NCBI GenBank assembly: GCA_003171215.1
Contig: PMYN01000023.1
Span: forward strand, 1-32,637
DNA length: 32,637 nucleotides
From: Gemmatimonadota bacterium
GTDB taxonomy: Bacteria; Gemmatimonadota; Gemmatimonadetes; Gemmatimonadales; Gemmatimonadaceae
Direction: 5' to 3'
The position numbers and the translations under genes were made by a program. How positions within the stretch are numbered: position 1 is the stretch's first letter; each line of letters begins with the position of its first letter. Of this stretch, positions 1 through 8,964 are shown in pieces. The notes below the pieces were generated by a model. It searched no databases and had not been told where the DNA came from. It worked only from the letters and a program-made list of their open reading frames with translations.

Positions 1-47
<47 letters not shown>

Positions 48-95
48 GACTCACCAAAGTTACCCGTCGGCCCTGCTTCAGGACAAGACGCTGGG

Positions 96-1913
96 CTATC
101 TGCGCGCCACGAACTTCGGTGGATCCATCATCATCCACGTGTTCGGGTCGAGCAGGACATCCTTGGGCGCCCTGTCCGCTGCGATCTCGAATCGCTGCTT
201 CGCCTGGTTCAACTCGATCTTCTCCATCCGGACCGCCGGCGGACCTTGCGCGCCTCCACGACCCGCGCCTCCCGCGCGGCCCGCACCGCCGGCTGGAGTG
301 GGAGGAGCAGGCTGAGCGGCCGCGGACGTATCCGCCACGATCGCGATCTCGAGCGGTAGGCGGAACGGCTTGCCATTCTGTGTCTGTGCAAGCTCGATGA
401 CGATCTTCTTCGCGGCGGCATCGTACGACCAGCCGCCCGCGAGCGCGGGCGTCGTGGTTCCGTGCAGCCACTGGTCGAAGAACCATTTCAGATCCTGGCC
501 GGAAGTCTCCTCGAACGCGCGGCGCAGGTCGTCGCTCGACGCGTTGCCGTTCTGGTGTCTCCGATAGTACTCGCGGATCGCCGTCCAGAAGTTCTCCGTC
601 CCGACCTGGCCACGCAGCATCTGGAGCACGGAGCCGCCCTTCTGGTACACGAGCTGCGGGATCACGCCGGCGAGGTCGTCGATGTTCTCGTGCACGAGGG
701 GCATGTGGCTCTGCTCCTCGGCGGCGCGCGCCCGCTGGAACATCGCCTTCACGCCGACGATGAACTCGTCGTGCCCGACATAATGCTCGTCGTAGAGCAG
801 CGTGAAGTACGTGGCGAACCCCTCGCTCAGCCACGCGTCGTCCCAGTCGCTCTCGGTGACGGCATCGCCGAACCATTGATGGGCGATCTCGTGCGCGATC
901 ACGCCGCCCGCGCCTGCGCCGCCGATCGCCGCGGCCGCCGCGCCTCCCCGCCTTCCCGCGCGCCCGCCCGCTCCCGCTGCGCGGCCGCCGGCGCCGCCGG
1001 CGCGCGCTGCGGCAGGCGCGGGCGCGAGGTTCCACGTGCCGCCGTCGCCGTAGAACACCTCGCTCGCGTGCTCCGTGGCTCCGCGGTCGAATGGCGCGGA
1101 CACGCTGGCCATCTTCTCGTAGCTGTACGGCCCGATGTTCTCGCTGTAGAACTCGATCGATCGCCGCGCGGTCGGCTCGAAGCGCGCGATGCCCGCGTCG
1201 AGGTCCTGGTGCGAGACCCACGTCTGCAGCTCGACGCCCTTCACCATCCCGCCGTGGTGCACGGCGAACTCCTCCACGCCGAGCGCGTTGAGCCACGAGG
1301 CGATCGGCACGGACTGCTTCCAGTGCGTGAGCTTGCGGCCGTCGCCGAGCACGGTCTCCTCCTGCAGCAACCCGTTCGCGACGACCGAATACTTCTGCGG
1401 CGCGGTGATCACGAACTCGCTCGTCGCTTTCGCGGAGGGATGGTCGATCATCGGGAGCCATTCGCGCGCCTTGTCCGGCCAGTTCCACGAGAAGAAGCAG
1501 CGCTCGCCGTACTTGTTCACTCCTGTGCGCAGGCCGTTTGCCGGAACGCCGTGATAGCGGACGGTGAAGCGGCGCCATTCGCCCGAGTGCGAGGGCGCGC
1601 CGAGCCTGATGGTGAGCCGGTTCTTCTCGTGCGTGTAACCGGCCGCCTTGCCGTCGCTCGTCACGCCCACGACGGTCATCCCCTTCCCGTTCGCCGCGGA
1701 GGCGAGATCGAGGAAGAACGAGGTGAGCCCGTCCTTCATGAAGTGGATCGTCACCGTCGCCTCGCCCGCGATCTCGTCGGTCGAGTCGCTCAATGTGAGG
1801 GCGAAGACGTAGTGCTGCACCTTCACGCCGGGCTGGCGCGGATACGTGTCCCTCGCGCCGAGCGGGGCGACGGCCGCGGCGAGTCCGATCACGATCGAAA
1901 ACAACTTGCGCAT
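96..1913 (-). CDS. Exported M1 family metallopeptidase (second gene of tandem pair)
   Basis: Zinc aminopeptidase-like protein of 605 aa, expected in the periplasm or outside the cell. The start at 1913 has a Shine-Dalgarno-like GGGAGA just upstream and opens a signal peptide (MRKLFSIVIGLAAAVAPLGA). An upstream in-frame ATG at 1964 would add 17 unlikely residues. The gluzincin zinc site is complete: HEIAH at about 341-345, 18 residues, then Glu at about 364 in WLSEGFATYF. A Y-x-K-G-G follows near 423. The usual exopeptidase motif GAMEN appears as GATEH. The protein has two Gly/Ala/Arg-rich stretches that its upstream paralog lacks, at about 296-337 (just before HEIAH) and 530-560. It starts 14 nt after the paralog's stop, so the two are probably one operon. 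Substrate is unknown. Confidence 0.9.
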   Translation of the reverse strand: MRKLFSIVIGLAAAVAPLGARDTYPRQPGVKVQHYVFALTLSDSTDEIAGEATVTIHFMKDGLTSFFLDLASAANGKGMTVVGVTSDGKAAGYTHEKNRLTIRLGAPSHSGEWRRFTVRYHGVPANGLRTGVNKYGERCFFSWNWPDKAREWLPMIDHPSAKATSEFVITAPQKYSVVANGLLQEETVLGDGRKLTHWKQSVPIASWLNALGVEEFAVHHGGMVKGVELQTWVSHQDLDAGIARFEPTARRSIEFYSENIGPYSYEKMASVSAPFDRGATEHASEVFYGDGGTWNLAPAPAAARAGGAGGRAAGAGGRAGRRGGAAAAAIGGAGAGGVIAHEIAHQWFGDAVTESDWDDAWLSEGFATYFTLLYDEHYVGHDEFIVGVKAMFQRARAAEEQSHMPLVHENIDDLAGVIPQLVYQKGGSVLQMLRGQVGTENFWTAIREYYRRHQNGNASSDDLRRAFEETSGQDLKWFFDQWLHGTTTPALAGGWSYDAAAKKIVIELAQTQNGKPFRLPLEIAIVADTSAAAQPAPPTPAGGAGRAGGAGRGGAQGPPAVRMEKIELNQAKQRFEIAADRAPKDVLLDPNTWMMMDPPKFVARR

Positions 1914-1927
1914 GGCGTTCTCCCGGA

Positions 1928-3547
1928 TCATCGCTTCACGAACTTCGCTTCCATCAGCATCCACACGTTCGGATCGAGTGCCACATCGCGCGGGGCGCGG
2001 TCCGCCGGAATTTCAAAGCGCTGGGTCGTCCGGGTCATTTCAATCTTTTCGATCTGCACGGGGGCGCCCGCGCTGTCCGCGGTCACGCCGATCTCCATCG
2101 GCATGCGGTACGGCTGTCCGGGCTGTGTCTGTGCGAGATCGACGATGATCTTCTTCGCGTTCGCATCGTAGCTCCACCCGCCGTCGATCACCGGCGCGTC
2201 CACGCGTGTGAGCCACTGGTCGAAGAACCACTTCAGATCCTGGCCCGAGGTCTCCTCCATCGCGTGGCGCAGATCGTCGGTCGTCGCGCTGCCGTCGCGA
2301 TAGCGCTTGTAGTAGGTCTGGATTCCCTTCCAGAAGTTGTCCGTGCCGACCTGGCCGCGGAGCACGTGGAGGATCCAGCCGCCCTTCGCGTACTGCACCT
2401 GCGTGAGATCGGGGCCGGTTCCCTTCGCATTCTGGTGCGCCACCGCCGTCTTCTGCTGGCGTTCCGCGCGGAACGCCCCGATGCGTCCGCGCTTCAACGC
2501 ATCCACGAACGCTTCCCGGCCGCTGAAATGCTCGGTGAACAGATTCGCGAAGTACGTCGCGAAGCCTTCGCTGAGCCAGACGTCGTCCCACTCGTCCTCG
2601 GTCACCGCGTCACCGAACCACTGATGCGCGATTTCGTGCGCGACGACGCCCGAACTCTGGCGGTCGACGGTGTTCTCGCCGTAGAAGATCGCGCTCGCAT
2701 GCTCCATTCCGCCGCCGCCCCCGCCGATCGCGACGTTCGCGAGCTTCTCGTAGCTGTACGGCCCCACGTTCTCACTGAAGAACTCGAGCGCCTGGCGACC
2801 CGGTTCGTCGAAGGCGGCGAATTTGCCGGCATCCTGATGCGCGACCCACGATGTCAGCTCGACGCCCTTCACCATTCCGGCGTGGTGCACGGCGAACTGT
2901 TCGACCGCGATGTTGTACAGCCATACCGCCGTCGGAACCGACTGCTTCCAGTGCGTCATCTTGCGGCCGTCGCCGAGCAGCGTCTCCTCCTGCAGGAGGC
3001 CATTCGACACGACCAGATACTTCTCCGGTGCAGTGACGATGAACTCGGCGGTCGCCTTGTCCGATGGATGGTCGATGGTCGGGAGCCAGAGATGGGCCTT
3101 GTCCGGCCAGTTCCTCGAGGAGAAGAACCGCTCCTGGTAACGGTTCTTGCCGATCGCGAGCCCGCCCGACGCGACGCCGTGATAGCGGATCGTGAATCTC
3201 CGCAGCTCGCCTGCCGTCGTCGGACGGCCGAGCGTGATGTTCAGGCGATCGCCGGCATGTGCATAGCGCAGGGCGCTGTTGTCCGATTCGACCGCGGTGA
3301 CGGTCATCCCCTTGCCGTTCGATGCGGTCGCGAGATCGAGGAAGAAGGCGCCGAGGCCATCTCGCGTGAAGCGGATGGTGACGTTCGTCTCGCCGGCGAT
3401 TTCGTCGGTCGAGTCGTTGAGCGCCACCGCGAAGCTGTAATGCTGGACATCGACGCCGGCCTGTCTCTCATAGTGCTTCTGCTGCGCGGAGAGCGACGCG
3501 CCGAGCAGCGTGACGGCCAGGGCACTCTGCAACAGCCTGCGCATCAT
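1928..3547 (-). CDS. Exported M1 family metallopeptidase (first gene of tandem pair)
   Basis: Zinc metallopeptidase of 539 aa, a clear paralog of the downstream gene along its full length. The start at 3547 has a strong Shine-Dalgarno (GGGAGG, about 7 nt upstream) and opens a signal peptide (MMRRLLQSALAVTLLGASLSAQ). A second ATG follows at 3544. Zinc ligands are HEIAH at about 304-308 and Glu at about 327 (WLSEGFATYF), with the standard 18-residue gap. The GAMEN-like motif reads GGMEHAS after a run of six Gly. It lacks the long Gly/Ala/Arg insert that the paralog carries before HEIAH. It is divergent from the ADOP permease pair. The 159-nt gap holds an operator-like palindrome (3672-3691) that could also affect this gene. 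Peptidase class is secure; substrate is unknown. Confidence 0.9.
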   Translation of the reverse strand: MMRRLLQSALAVTLLGASLSAQQKHYERQAGVDVQHYSFAVALNDSTDEIAGETNVTIRFTRDGLGAFFLDLATASNGKGMTVTAVESDNSALRYAHAGDRLNITLGRPTTAGELRRFTIRYHGVASGGLAIGKNRYQERFFSSRNWPDKAHLWLPTIDHPSDKATAEFIVTAPEKYLVVSNGLLQEETLLGDGRKMTHWKQSVPTAVWLYNIAVEQFAVHHAGMVKGVELTSWVAHQDAGKFAAFDEPGRQALEFFSENVGPYSYEKLANVAIGGGGGGMEHASAIFYGENTVDRQSSGVVAHEIAHQWFGDAVTEDEWDDVWLSEGFATYFANLFTEHFSGREAFVDALKRGRIGAFRAERQQKTAVAHQNAKGTGPDLTQVQYAKGGWILHVLRGQVGTDNFWKGIQTYYKRYRDGSATTDDLRHAMEETSGQDLKWFFDQWLTRVDAPVIDGGWSYDANAKKIIVDLAQTQPGQPYRMPMEIGVTADSAGAPVQIEKIEMTRTTQRFEIPADRAPRDVALDPNVWMLMEAKFVKR

Positions 3548-3645
3548 GCCTTCTCCTCCCTGCACCGGGTTTGAGGCCGAGGCTGAGCTGCCTCGACTCA
3601 CGCGAACCTACCGCGCCCGCGGCGCGCGCGCCAAGCCGGCGGTGC

Positions 3646-3691
3646 TTGACGCGGCGCGCGCGGCAATGCACTGTATCGGCGTACCGATACA
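3646..3691 (+). promoter_or_regulatory. Promoter/operator before the ADOP permease pair; YtrA-type palindrome
   Basis: A -35-like TTGACG (3646-3651) is followed after 18 nt (counted from TTGAC) by CACTGTATCG-GCGTA-CCGATACACCA. The inner palindrome TGTATCGG-CGTA-CCGATACA spans 3672-3691 and ends 15 nt before the GTG start at 3707. The same arrangement with the same spacing occurs before the gntR gene at 10462. The -10 element probably lies within the palindrome, so a bound repressor would block RNA polymerase. Operator assignment is inferred from the shared motif and the location of the GntR gene. Confidence 0.75.
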
Positions 3692-3706
3692 CCACCCGAG
3701 GCCAAC

Positions 3707-6166
3707 GTGAGCACGATCAGAGAACGCGGCAGGGAGTTGGTGCTGGCGGCGCGCGATTTCGGTCGCGCCCTTCCGGTCGCCGTGCGATCGATGCGGCGGA
3801 ATCCCGGCTTCTTCCTGATCGCCGTGAGTTCGCTCGCCATCGCGCTCGGTCTCTCCACGACCGTGCTCGCGCACATCGATTCGCTCACGCATCCGTACGT
3901 GCCCGTGCGCGACGTGGATCGCCTCTATAGCGTCTGGATTCCCGGTGAGGGCGCGGTCTCGCAGCCGACCGGGGATGAGATCGCGCAGCTCGTTTCAGCG
4001 GTGCCGTCGTTCGAGGGCGTCGCGATGGGCGCCGAGTTGAGCGGAACGCTCTCGGTGGCCGACAAGGGCGGCATGGGCGGAGGCGTGGCCGCGCAGCCCG
4101 ATTACTTCAAGGTCCTCGGCGTCACTCCCCGGCTCGGGCGATTGTTCAGTCCCGCCGAGACCGATGAGTCGGGGGTCGCAGTCGTGAGCGATGCCACCTG
4201 GAGACTGTTCTTCAACAATAGAAGTGAGATCGGCGACGCCGTCATCACGTTCGAGGAACGGCCGTACGCCGTGGTCGGCGTGCTCCCCGAAGGTCTCGAT
4301 CAGATCGTGGGCGCGAACTTCTGGATTCCGCGCCCTCGTCACATGCCGCGATACACGTGGTTCATCGCGCGCCTCAAGCCCAGCGCCACCGAGGCGCAGG
4401 CGAAATCCGACCTCCATGTGATGACCAACCGGCTCATCTCGGAGTACGGGACGAAACGCCAGCCGTTCGTTGCGCGCTTTCGTTCGAAGAAACCCGACCC
4501 GCTCCGCCTTCGGGAGTATCACGGCGCGATGATCGGTGCGGCGGTGTGCATCCTGCTGATCGCCTGCGCGAACGTCGCCGCGCTGATGCTGGCGCGCGGC
4601 GTGGTGAAGCGCCGCGATCAAGCGCTGCGGCTTTCGCTCGGAGCCACGCGAGTGAATCTGCTCACGACCGTTGCCGCGGAAGTCTCCGTACTCGCGATCG
4701 CCGGCGGCGTCGCGGGCATCCTGATCGCGAACTGGACCATGCATCTGCTCGCGGGAGCCGTACCGATAGAATCGGGATGGATCGAGGGCAGCGGCATCGA
4801 GCCGCACTGGAACTGGCGCGTGTTCGCCGAATCGTTCGCCGCGATGATCACCGCCGTCGCGATCGCGGCCAGCCTGCCCGCGTGGTACTCGAGCCGCATC
4901 GCGCCCAATGAACCGCTGAAGGAAAGTTCCGGCACGACGACCGGGCGCGCGGGTTCGCGATTCAAGGTTCTCGTGGTGGCCGAGATCGCGCTCTCGATGG
5001 TGCTGCTGATCGGATCGAGTTTGATCGCGAAGGCAACACGGAATGTCTCGCAGTTCGATTTCGGATACGATGCCAGGCCACTGCTCGTGGGCTTCGCGAA
5101 CGTGAGCATCAAGGCCGACAGCCTCGCAGCGAGCGTGGCCGCGAACAACGCGGCGGACAGACGTCCGTGGGTGACAGCCACGCAGTTCAACACCGCGGTC
5201 GAACGGGTGAGGGCAATCAAGGGCGTGGTCTCCGCCGCAGCGGTCACGTACGGAATACCGGAAAAGAATCTGGTGATTTCCGATCAAGTGGCGAGCCGCC
5301 ATGCGAGCCCGCTGAACCTCCGGCGCTACATGAACGTGGGCGACGATTTCATGAAGACACTCGGCGTACGGATTGTGGAGGGACGAGATTTCGTCGCCGG
5401 CGATCGCCCGGGACGCGGCGCCGTGATTCTCGACCAACTCGCCGCCAAGCAGCTGTTCCCCGGAGGCGGTGCCGTCGGACAGCTCGTGAAGCTCGGCGAC
5501 GCGATGTCGATGCAACCGTGGGTACCGGTGGTCGGCATTGCGCACACGGCGCGGCTCACCTTTCCTGTTGAGGCGGAGCTCGAGCCCGAGCCGGCCGTCT
5601 ACGTGTCGCTTCCGGTCGGCTCGAGCTTCAGCTCGAGTATCGTGATTCGTCCGAGCGGCGGAGCGGTTGGCACCGCGCTCGCGGTGCAGCGCGTGCTCAA
5701 GGATCAGTTCCCGCCCAAGACCTACGTGTGGACGAATCGCTGGCTCGAGAACTACGACGAGATGCTCGGCGCGCGCGAGTTCACGTCGAAGATATTCGTC
5801 GGGCTCGGCCTGGCCTCGCTCTTGCTCGCGGCGGCCGGACTGTTCAGCGTGCTCTCGTATTCCGTCGGCCAGCGCATGCGCGAGTTCGCGGTACGCGTCG
5901 CGCTCGGCGCGGATCGCAAGGACGTCATGCGCCTCGTGATGCGCGACGGCGTGGTGATGGCGCTCGGCGGCACCGCCATCGGCGCGATGTTCGGGATGTG
6001 GGCGGGATTCTTGCTCAACAGTTTCCTGTGGGGCGTGTACCCACTCGACGCGCAGGCGCTGGTGGTTGCCGAGGCGATTCTGTTCGCGGTGACGATGGGA
6101 AGTTGTATCGCGCCGGCGCTGCGCGCGACGCGCGCGGATCCGCTCGAGATTCTGCGGGCGACATAG
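3707..6166 (+). CDS. ADOP/MacB-FtsX-type permease, first of tandem pair
   Basis: Large inner-membrane permease of 819 aa with the duplicated FtsX/MacB-core layout of the ADOP (Acidobacterial duplicated orphan permease) family. One membrane segment near 35-57 (after RRNPGFF) is followed by a MacB-like periplasmic core, then three or four segments from about 275 to 440. A second periplasmic core and three C-terminal segments (about 695-810) follow, with the FtsX-like motif REFAVRVALGADRKDV. The start is GTG at 3707 with GAGG about 5 nt upstream. No ATPase is adjacent, as usual for the family. Related FtsX/MacB permeases act in mechanotransmission or export, but substrate here is unknown. The next gene starts directly after its stop codon. 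Confidence 0.88.
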   Translation: MSTIRERGRELVLAARDFGRALPVAVRSMRRNPGFFLIAVSSLAIALGLSTTVLAHIDSLTHPYVPVRDVDRLYSVWIPGEGAVSQPTGDEIAQLVSAVPSFEGVAMGAELSGTLSVADKGGMGGGVAAQPDYFKVLGVTPRLGRLFSPAETDESGVAVVSDATWRLFFNNRSEIGDAVITFEERPYAVVGVLPEGLDQIVGANFWIPRPRHMPRYTWFIARLKPSATEAQAKSDLHVMTNRLISEYGTKRQPFVARFRSKKPDPLRLREYHGAMIGAAVCILLIACANVAALMLARGVVKRRDQALRLSLGATRVNLLTTVAAEVSVLAIAGGVAGILIANWTMHLLAGAVPIESGWIEGSGIEPHWNWRVFAESFAAMITAVAIAASLPAWYSSRIAPNEPLKESSGTTTGRAGSRFKVLVVAEIALSMVLLIGSSLIAKATRNVSQFDFGYDARPLLVGFANVSIKADSLAASVAANNAADRRPWVTATQFNTAVERVRAIKGVVSAAAVTYGIPEKNLVISDQVASRHASPLNLRRYMNVGDDFMKTLGVRIVEGRDFVAGDRPGRGAVILDQLAAKQLFPGGGAVGQLVKLGDAMSMQPWVPVVGIAHTARLTFPVEAELEPEPAVYVSLPVGSSFSSSIVIRPSGGAVGTALAVQRVLKDQFPPKTYVWTNRWLENYDEMLGAREFTSKIFVGLGLASLLLAAAGLFSVLSYSVGQRMREFAVRVALGADRKDVMRLVMRDGVVMALGGTAIGAMFGMWAGFLLNSFLWGVYPLDAQALVVAEAILFAVTMGSCIAPALRATRADPLEILRAT

Positions 6167-8632
6167 ATGAACTCGCGGCTCACGCGTGCTTGGGCGGTCG
6201 CAAGGCGGGAATTCCTCGCAATGCCCACGACGGCGCGAAGCGCATCGCGCTCGCTGCGCCGCGCTCCCGGCTTCGTAGCGATCGCGACGCTCTCGCTGGG
6301 CGCCGCGCTTGGCCTCTCGACGTCGGTGTTCGCGCTCATCGACTCGATGCGGCATCCCCAGTCGCCGTTCGCCAAGGTGGATCAGCTTTACGGAATCCTG
6401 CTCTCCGTGGGCACGACGAATCCGAGCCGCCGCGACGTAGAGGAGGCGCTCGCCGGCCTGCGCGGCGTGACCGCTCGCTCGAGCTGGCGATACGAATACG
6501 GACCGATCGAGTTCAACGACGGCGGCGAACGGCGCGGCGTCGCCTACACGCGCCCGGGATTCTTCGAAGTGCTCGGCGCGCGTCCGCGACTCGGTCGGCT
6601 CTGGAACGCCGACGACGTGGCGCACGGCGACGTCGCGGTCGTGACGGATGGGCTGTGGCGCCGGCGGTTCAACAATCGCGCGCGAGTCGATGGCGCGACG
6701 CTCGCGGTCGGCGACCATCAGTACAAGATCATCGGCGTGATGCCCGCGAGGACGGAATTCCAGCATGGCTTCGGCCAGGACATCTGGATCCCCGATCCCG
6801 CGCCGGATACCACCGGAGCGGGAATGCCCGTCATCAGGATCGCGGGCGGCGCGGCCGACACGGTGCTCGTGCAAAAGCAGTTGAACGAACTGTGCCGGCG
6901 ATGGACGAAGCAGTATCTCACGCCGCTGCAGCGTCCGTATGCGTCGCGCCTGTTCTCACTGAGCCCTGATCCGCTCGCGCTTCAGGACTACCATCGCGCG
7001 ATGATCGGCGCGGCGATCTGCGTGCTGTTGATCGCGTGCGCGAACGTCGCGGCGCTGATGCTCGCCCGCGGCATGGTGCGCACGCGCGACTACGCGCTGC
7101 GTCTCGCGCTCGGGGCGGGCCGCGCCGAAATCGCGCGGGAAGTGATCGTCGAGGTCGCCGTGCTCGCGCTCGTCGGCTGCATCGCCGGGGCGCTCATCGC
7201 CTCATGGGCCGTGGGGCTCATCACGCGCGCTACGCCCGAGGCCCTGCATTGGCAGGGGTTCGTGCAGCCGCAGTGGAGCGTGCGCGTCTTTGCGACCAGC
7301 GCGCTCGCCGTGCTCGTGTCCATCGCGATCGCCGGTGGATTCCCGGCATGGCACGCGAGCCGCACGGATCCGATGGGACCACTCAAGGAGAGCGGCGGCG
7401 GCACCACCGGCAAGGCGGGAACGCGATTCCGCTGGCTCGTGATGGCGGAACTGGCCCTCTCGATGACGCTCGTGATGGGAGCGAGCCTGATGGTGAAGTC
7501 GGCCACGCGCATGGCCGCATACGATTTCGGCTATGACGCGCGCATCCTGATCTCGGCCGATGCCTCTTTCCCGCAGCGCTTCTTCTACAACGGAAACAGG
7601 CGCGAGTTCTACAAGGACACCTTGGCAGACAGCAGCAAGGCCCGCTTGAACACCGACCTCCTCGCGCGCCTCAGGGCAATTCCCGGCGTCCGGAGCATCG
7701 CGAAGTTCACCGGCTGTTCGCTGAAGAACGGCGTCGTGACGTCGGATCGCACGATCGAGGGCGGAGCCGCGGGCTACGTCCCGAACCACTGCCACGTCAC
7801 GAGCGCCGGTCTTTTCTCGACGCTGGGAATCCCCATGGCGGATGGCCGAGATTTCATCGAGGGCGACGACGCGACCGGTGCGATCATCCTGAGCGAGCGA
7901 ACGGCGCGGCAGCTGTATCCTCACGAGCGCGCCGTGGGCCGCACCATGAAACTCGGCGACCTCGCGTCGGACAAGCCGTGGCTTCCGATCATCGGCGTCG
8001 TGCGCGATCGCGAACTGTATTTCAATTCGTTCCCCGAAGCCGGGCCTGATACGTCGTCACAACTCTACGCGATGCTGGCCAGCAGCAAGGCCGACCTCGG
8101 CAGCGTCATCATTCATCCGGAGCCGGGCGCGCGAGGCGTCGAACTCGCCGTGTGGAAGACGCTGCGCGTGATGCTGCCGCCGCACAGCATCTGGCACGTG
8201 GCGCCGTGGGTGCAGAGTTACCAGGAGGGCGTCGTCGCCGAAGAGTTCGTTTCACTCCTGTTCGTGCTGCTGGGAGTAGCGTCGCTCGTGCTGGGCGCCG
8301 CGGGCTTGTTCAGCGTGATCTCATACATCGCCGGCCAGCGGAACCGGGAGTTCGCGGTGCGCATCGCCCTTGGCGCGACCAGGCAGAACGTGCTCACCCT
8401 CGTGATGAAGGAAGCGCTCGTCATGGCGCTCGGCGGCACGGCGGTCGGCGCCGGGCTCGGGATGTGGGCGGGGTTCCTGCTCTGGAACAAGATGTGGGGA
8501 GTGTATCCGGTGGATGCACAGGCGCTGATCGCCGGTGAGACGACGCTGCTGCTCGTCACCATGCTGGCGTGCCTCGCCCCGGCCCTTCGGGCCACGAAGG
8601 CCAATCCGGTCGACGTCCTCCGCGCAGCCTAG
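6167..8632 (+). CDS. ADOP/MacB-FtsX-type permease, second of tandem pair
   Basis: Permease of 821 aa and a paralog of the preceding gene. Shared landmarks are RR-x-PGF before the first membrane segment, MIGAAICVLLIACANVAAL, PLKESGGGTTGKAG at the domain junction, and the C-terminal REFAVRIALGATRQNV. The ATG at 6167 directly abuts the TAG of the upstream gene, so translation is probably coupled and both depend on the promoter at 3646-3691. It has the same two-core arrangement with no nucleotide-binding domain. The pair may form a heterodimer, which is inference. The stop is followed by a long inverted repeat (8685-8908). Confidence 0.87.
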   Translation: MNSRLTRAWAVARREFLAMPTTARSASRSLRRAPGFVAIATLSLGAALGLSTSVFALIDSMRHPQSPFAKVDQLYGILLSVGTTNPSRRDVEEALAGLRGVTARSSWRYEYGPIEFNDGGERRGVAYTRPGFFEVLGARPRLGRLWNADDVAHGDVAVVTDGLWRRRFNNRARVDGATLAVGDHQYKIIGVMPARTEFQHGFGQDIWIPDPAPDTTGAGMPVIRIAGGAADTVLVQKQLNELCRRWTKQYLTPLQRPYASRLFSLSPDPLALQDYHRAMIGAAICVLLIACANVAALMLARGMVRTRDYALRLALGAGRAEIAREVIVEVAVLALVGCIAGALIASWAVGLITRATPEALHWQGFVQPQWSVRVFATSALAVLVSIAIAGGFPAWHASRTDPMGPLKESGGGTTGKAGTRFRWLVMAELALSMTLVMGASLMVKSATRMAAYDFGYDARILISADASFPQRFFYNGNRREFYKDTLADSSKARLNTDLLARLRAIPGVRSIAKFTGCSLKNGVVTSDRTIEGGAAGYVPNHCHVTSAGLFSTLGIPMADGRDFIEGDDATGAIILSERTARQLYPHERAVGRTMKLGDLASDKPWLPIIGVVRDRELYFNSFPEAGPDTSSQLYAMLASSKADLGSVIIHPEPGARGVELAVWKTLRVMLPPHSIWHVAPWVQSYQEGVVAEEFVSLLFVLLGVASLVLGAAGLFSVISYIAGQRNREFAVRIALGATRQNVLTLVMKEALVMALGGTAVGAGLGMWAGFLLWNKMWGVYPVDAQALIAGETTLLLVTMLACLAPALRATKANPVDVLRAA

Positions 8633-8684
8633 AGGCCATCTCGCAAACCCGGCGCTATTGAGTGGAAGAGTGGGGAGAGGCGAA

Positions 8685-8908
8685 ATGAATGCGGGATGCG
8701 GAATTTCGACCCGATGCGGGATACGCGGCTGGAGGGCGGGAATCGGGAAAGGGCTGATGCGGAATGCGAGAGGGATGCCGAATACGGATGCCGCCCGGGT
8801 CGTGCCCGCATCGCGGGTCCCTTCCGCATCTTGCATCCTGCCTTTCCCGATTCCCGCCCTCCAACCCCGCATCCTGCATCGGAGCAAACTTCCGCATCCC
8901 GCATCCAT
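8685..8908. repeat. Long imperfect inverted repeat built of about 7-nt units, between convergent genes
   Basis: This fills most of the 332-nt gap between the converging permease and Nramp genes. The outer arms ATGAATGCGGGATGCGGA (8685-8702) and its near complement (8891-8908, one mismatch) frame a perfect 22-bp match, 8731-8752 with 8841-8862. The left arm is a run of degenerate units such as GCGGGAT, GCGGAAT, GATGCGG and GATACGC. The transcript could form a hairpin of about 100 bp and terminate transcription from both sides. No gene is seen in this gap. Confidence 0.85.
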
Positions 8909-8964
8909 CTCGCCCCTCTGCACTCCCTCACCACACCCTTCAGCATTGGTTTGTGAGACGTGCT

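Noticed and set aside
462-3574. Two long plus-strand open frames (462-2171 and 2264-3574) opposite the M1 peptidases
   Set aside because: They mirror the paralogous peptidase genes on the minus strand, which explains why the two look alike; they show no start signals or recognisable domains.
3995-6874. Long open frame antisense to both ADOP permeases
   Set aside because: Its protein is low-complexity Arg/His-rich and the permease pair on the plus strand is intact and conserved in motif.
8685-8908. CRISPR array
   Set aside because: The units are 7 nt, degenerate and arranged as an inverted repeat; no regular repeat/spacer pattern and no cas gene are present.
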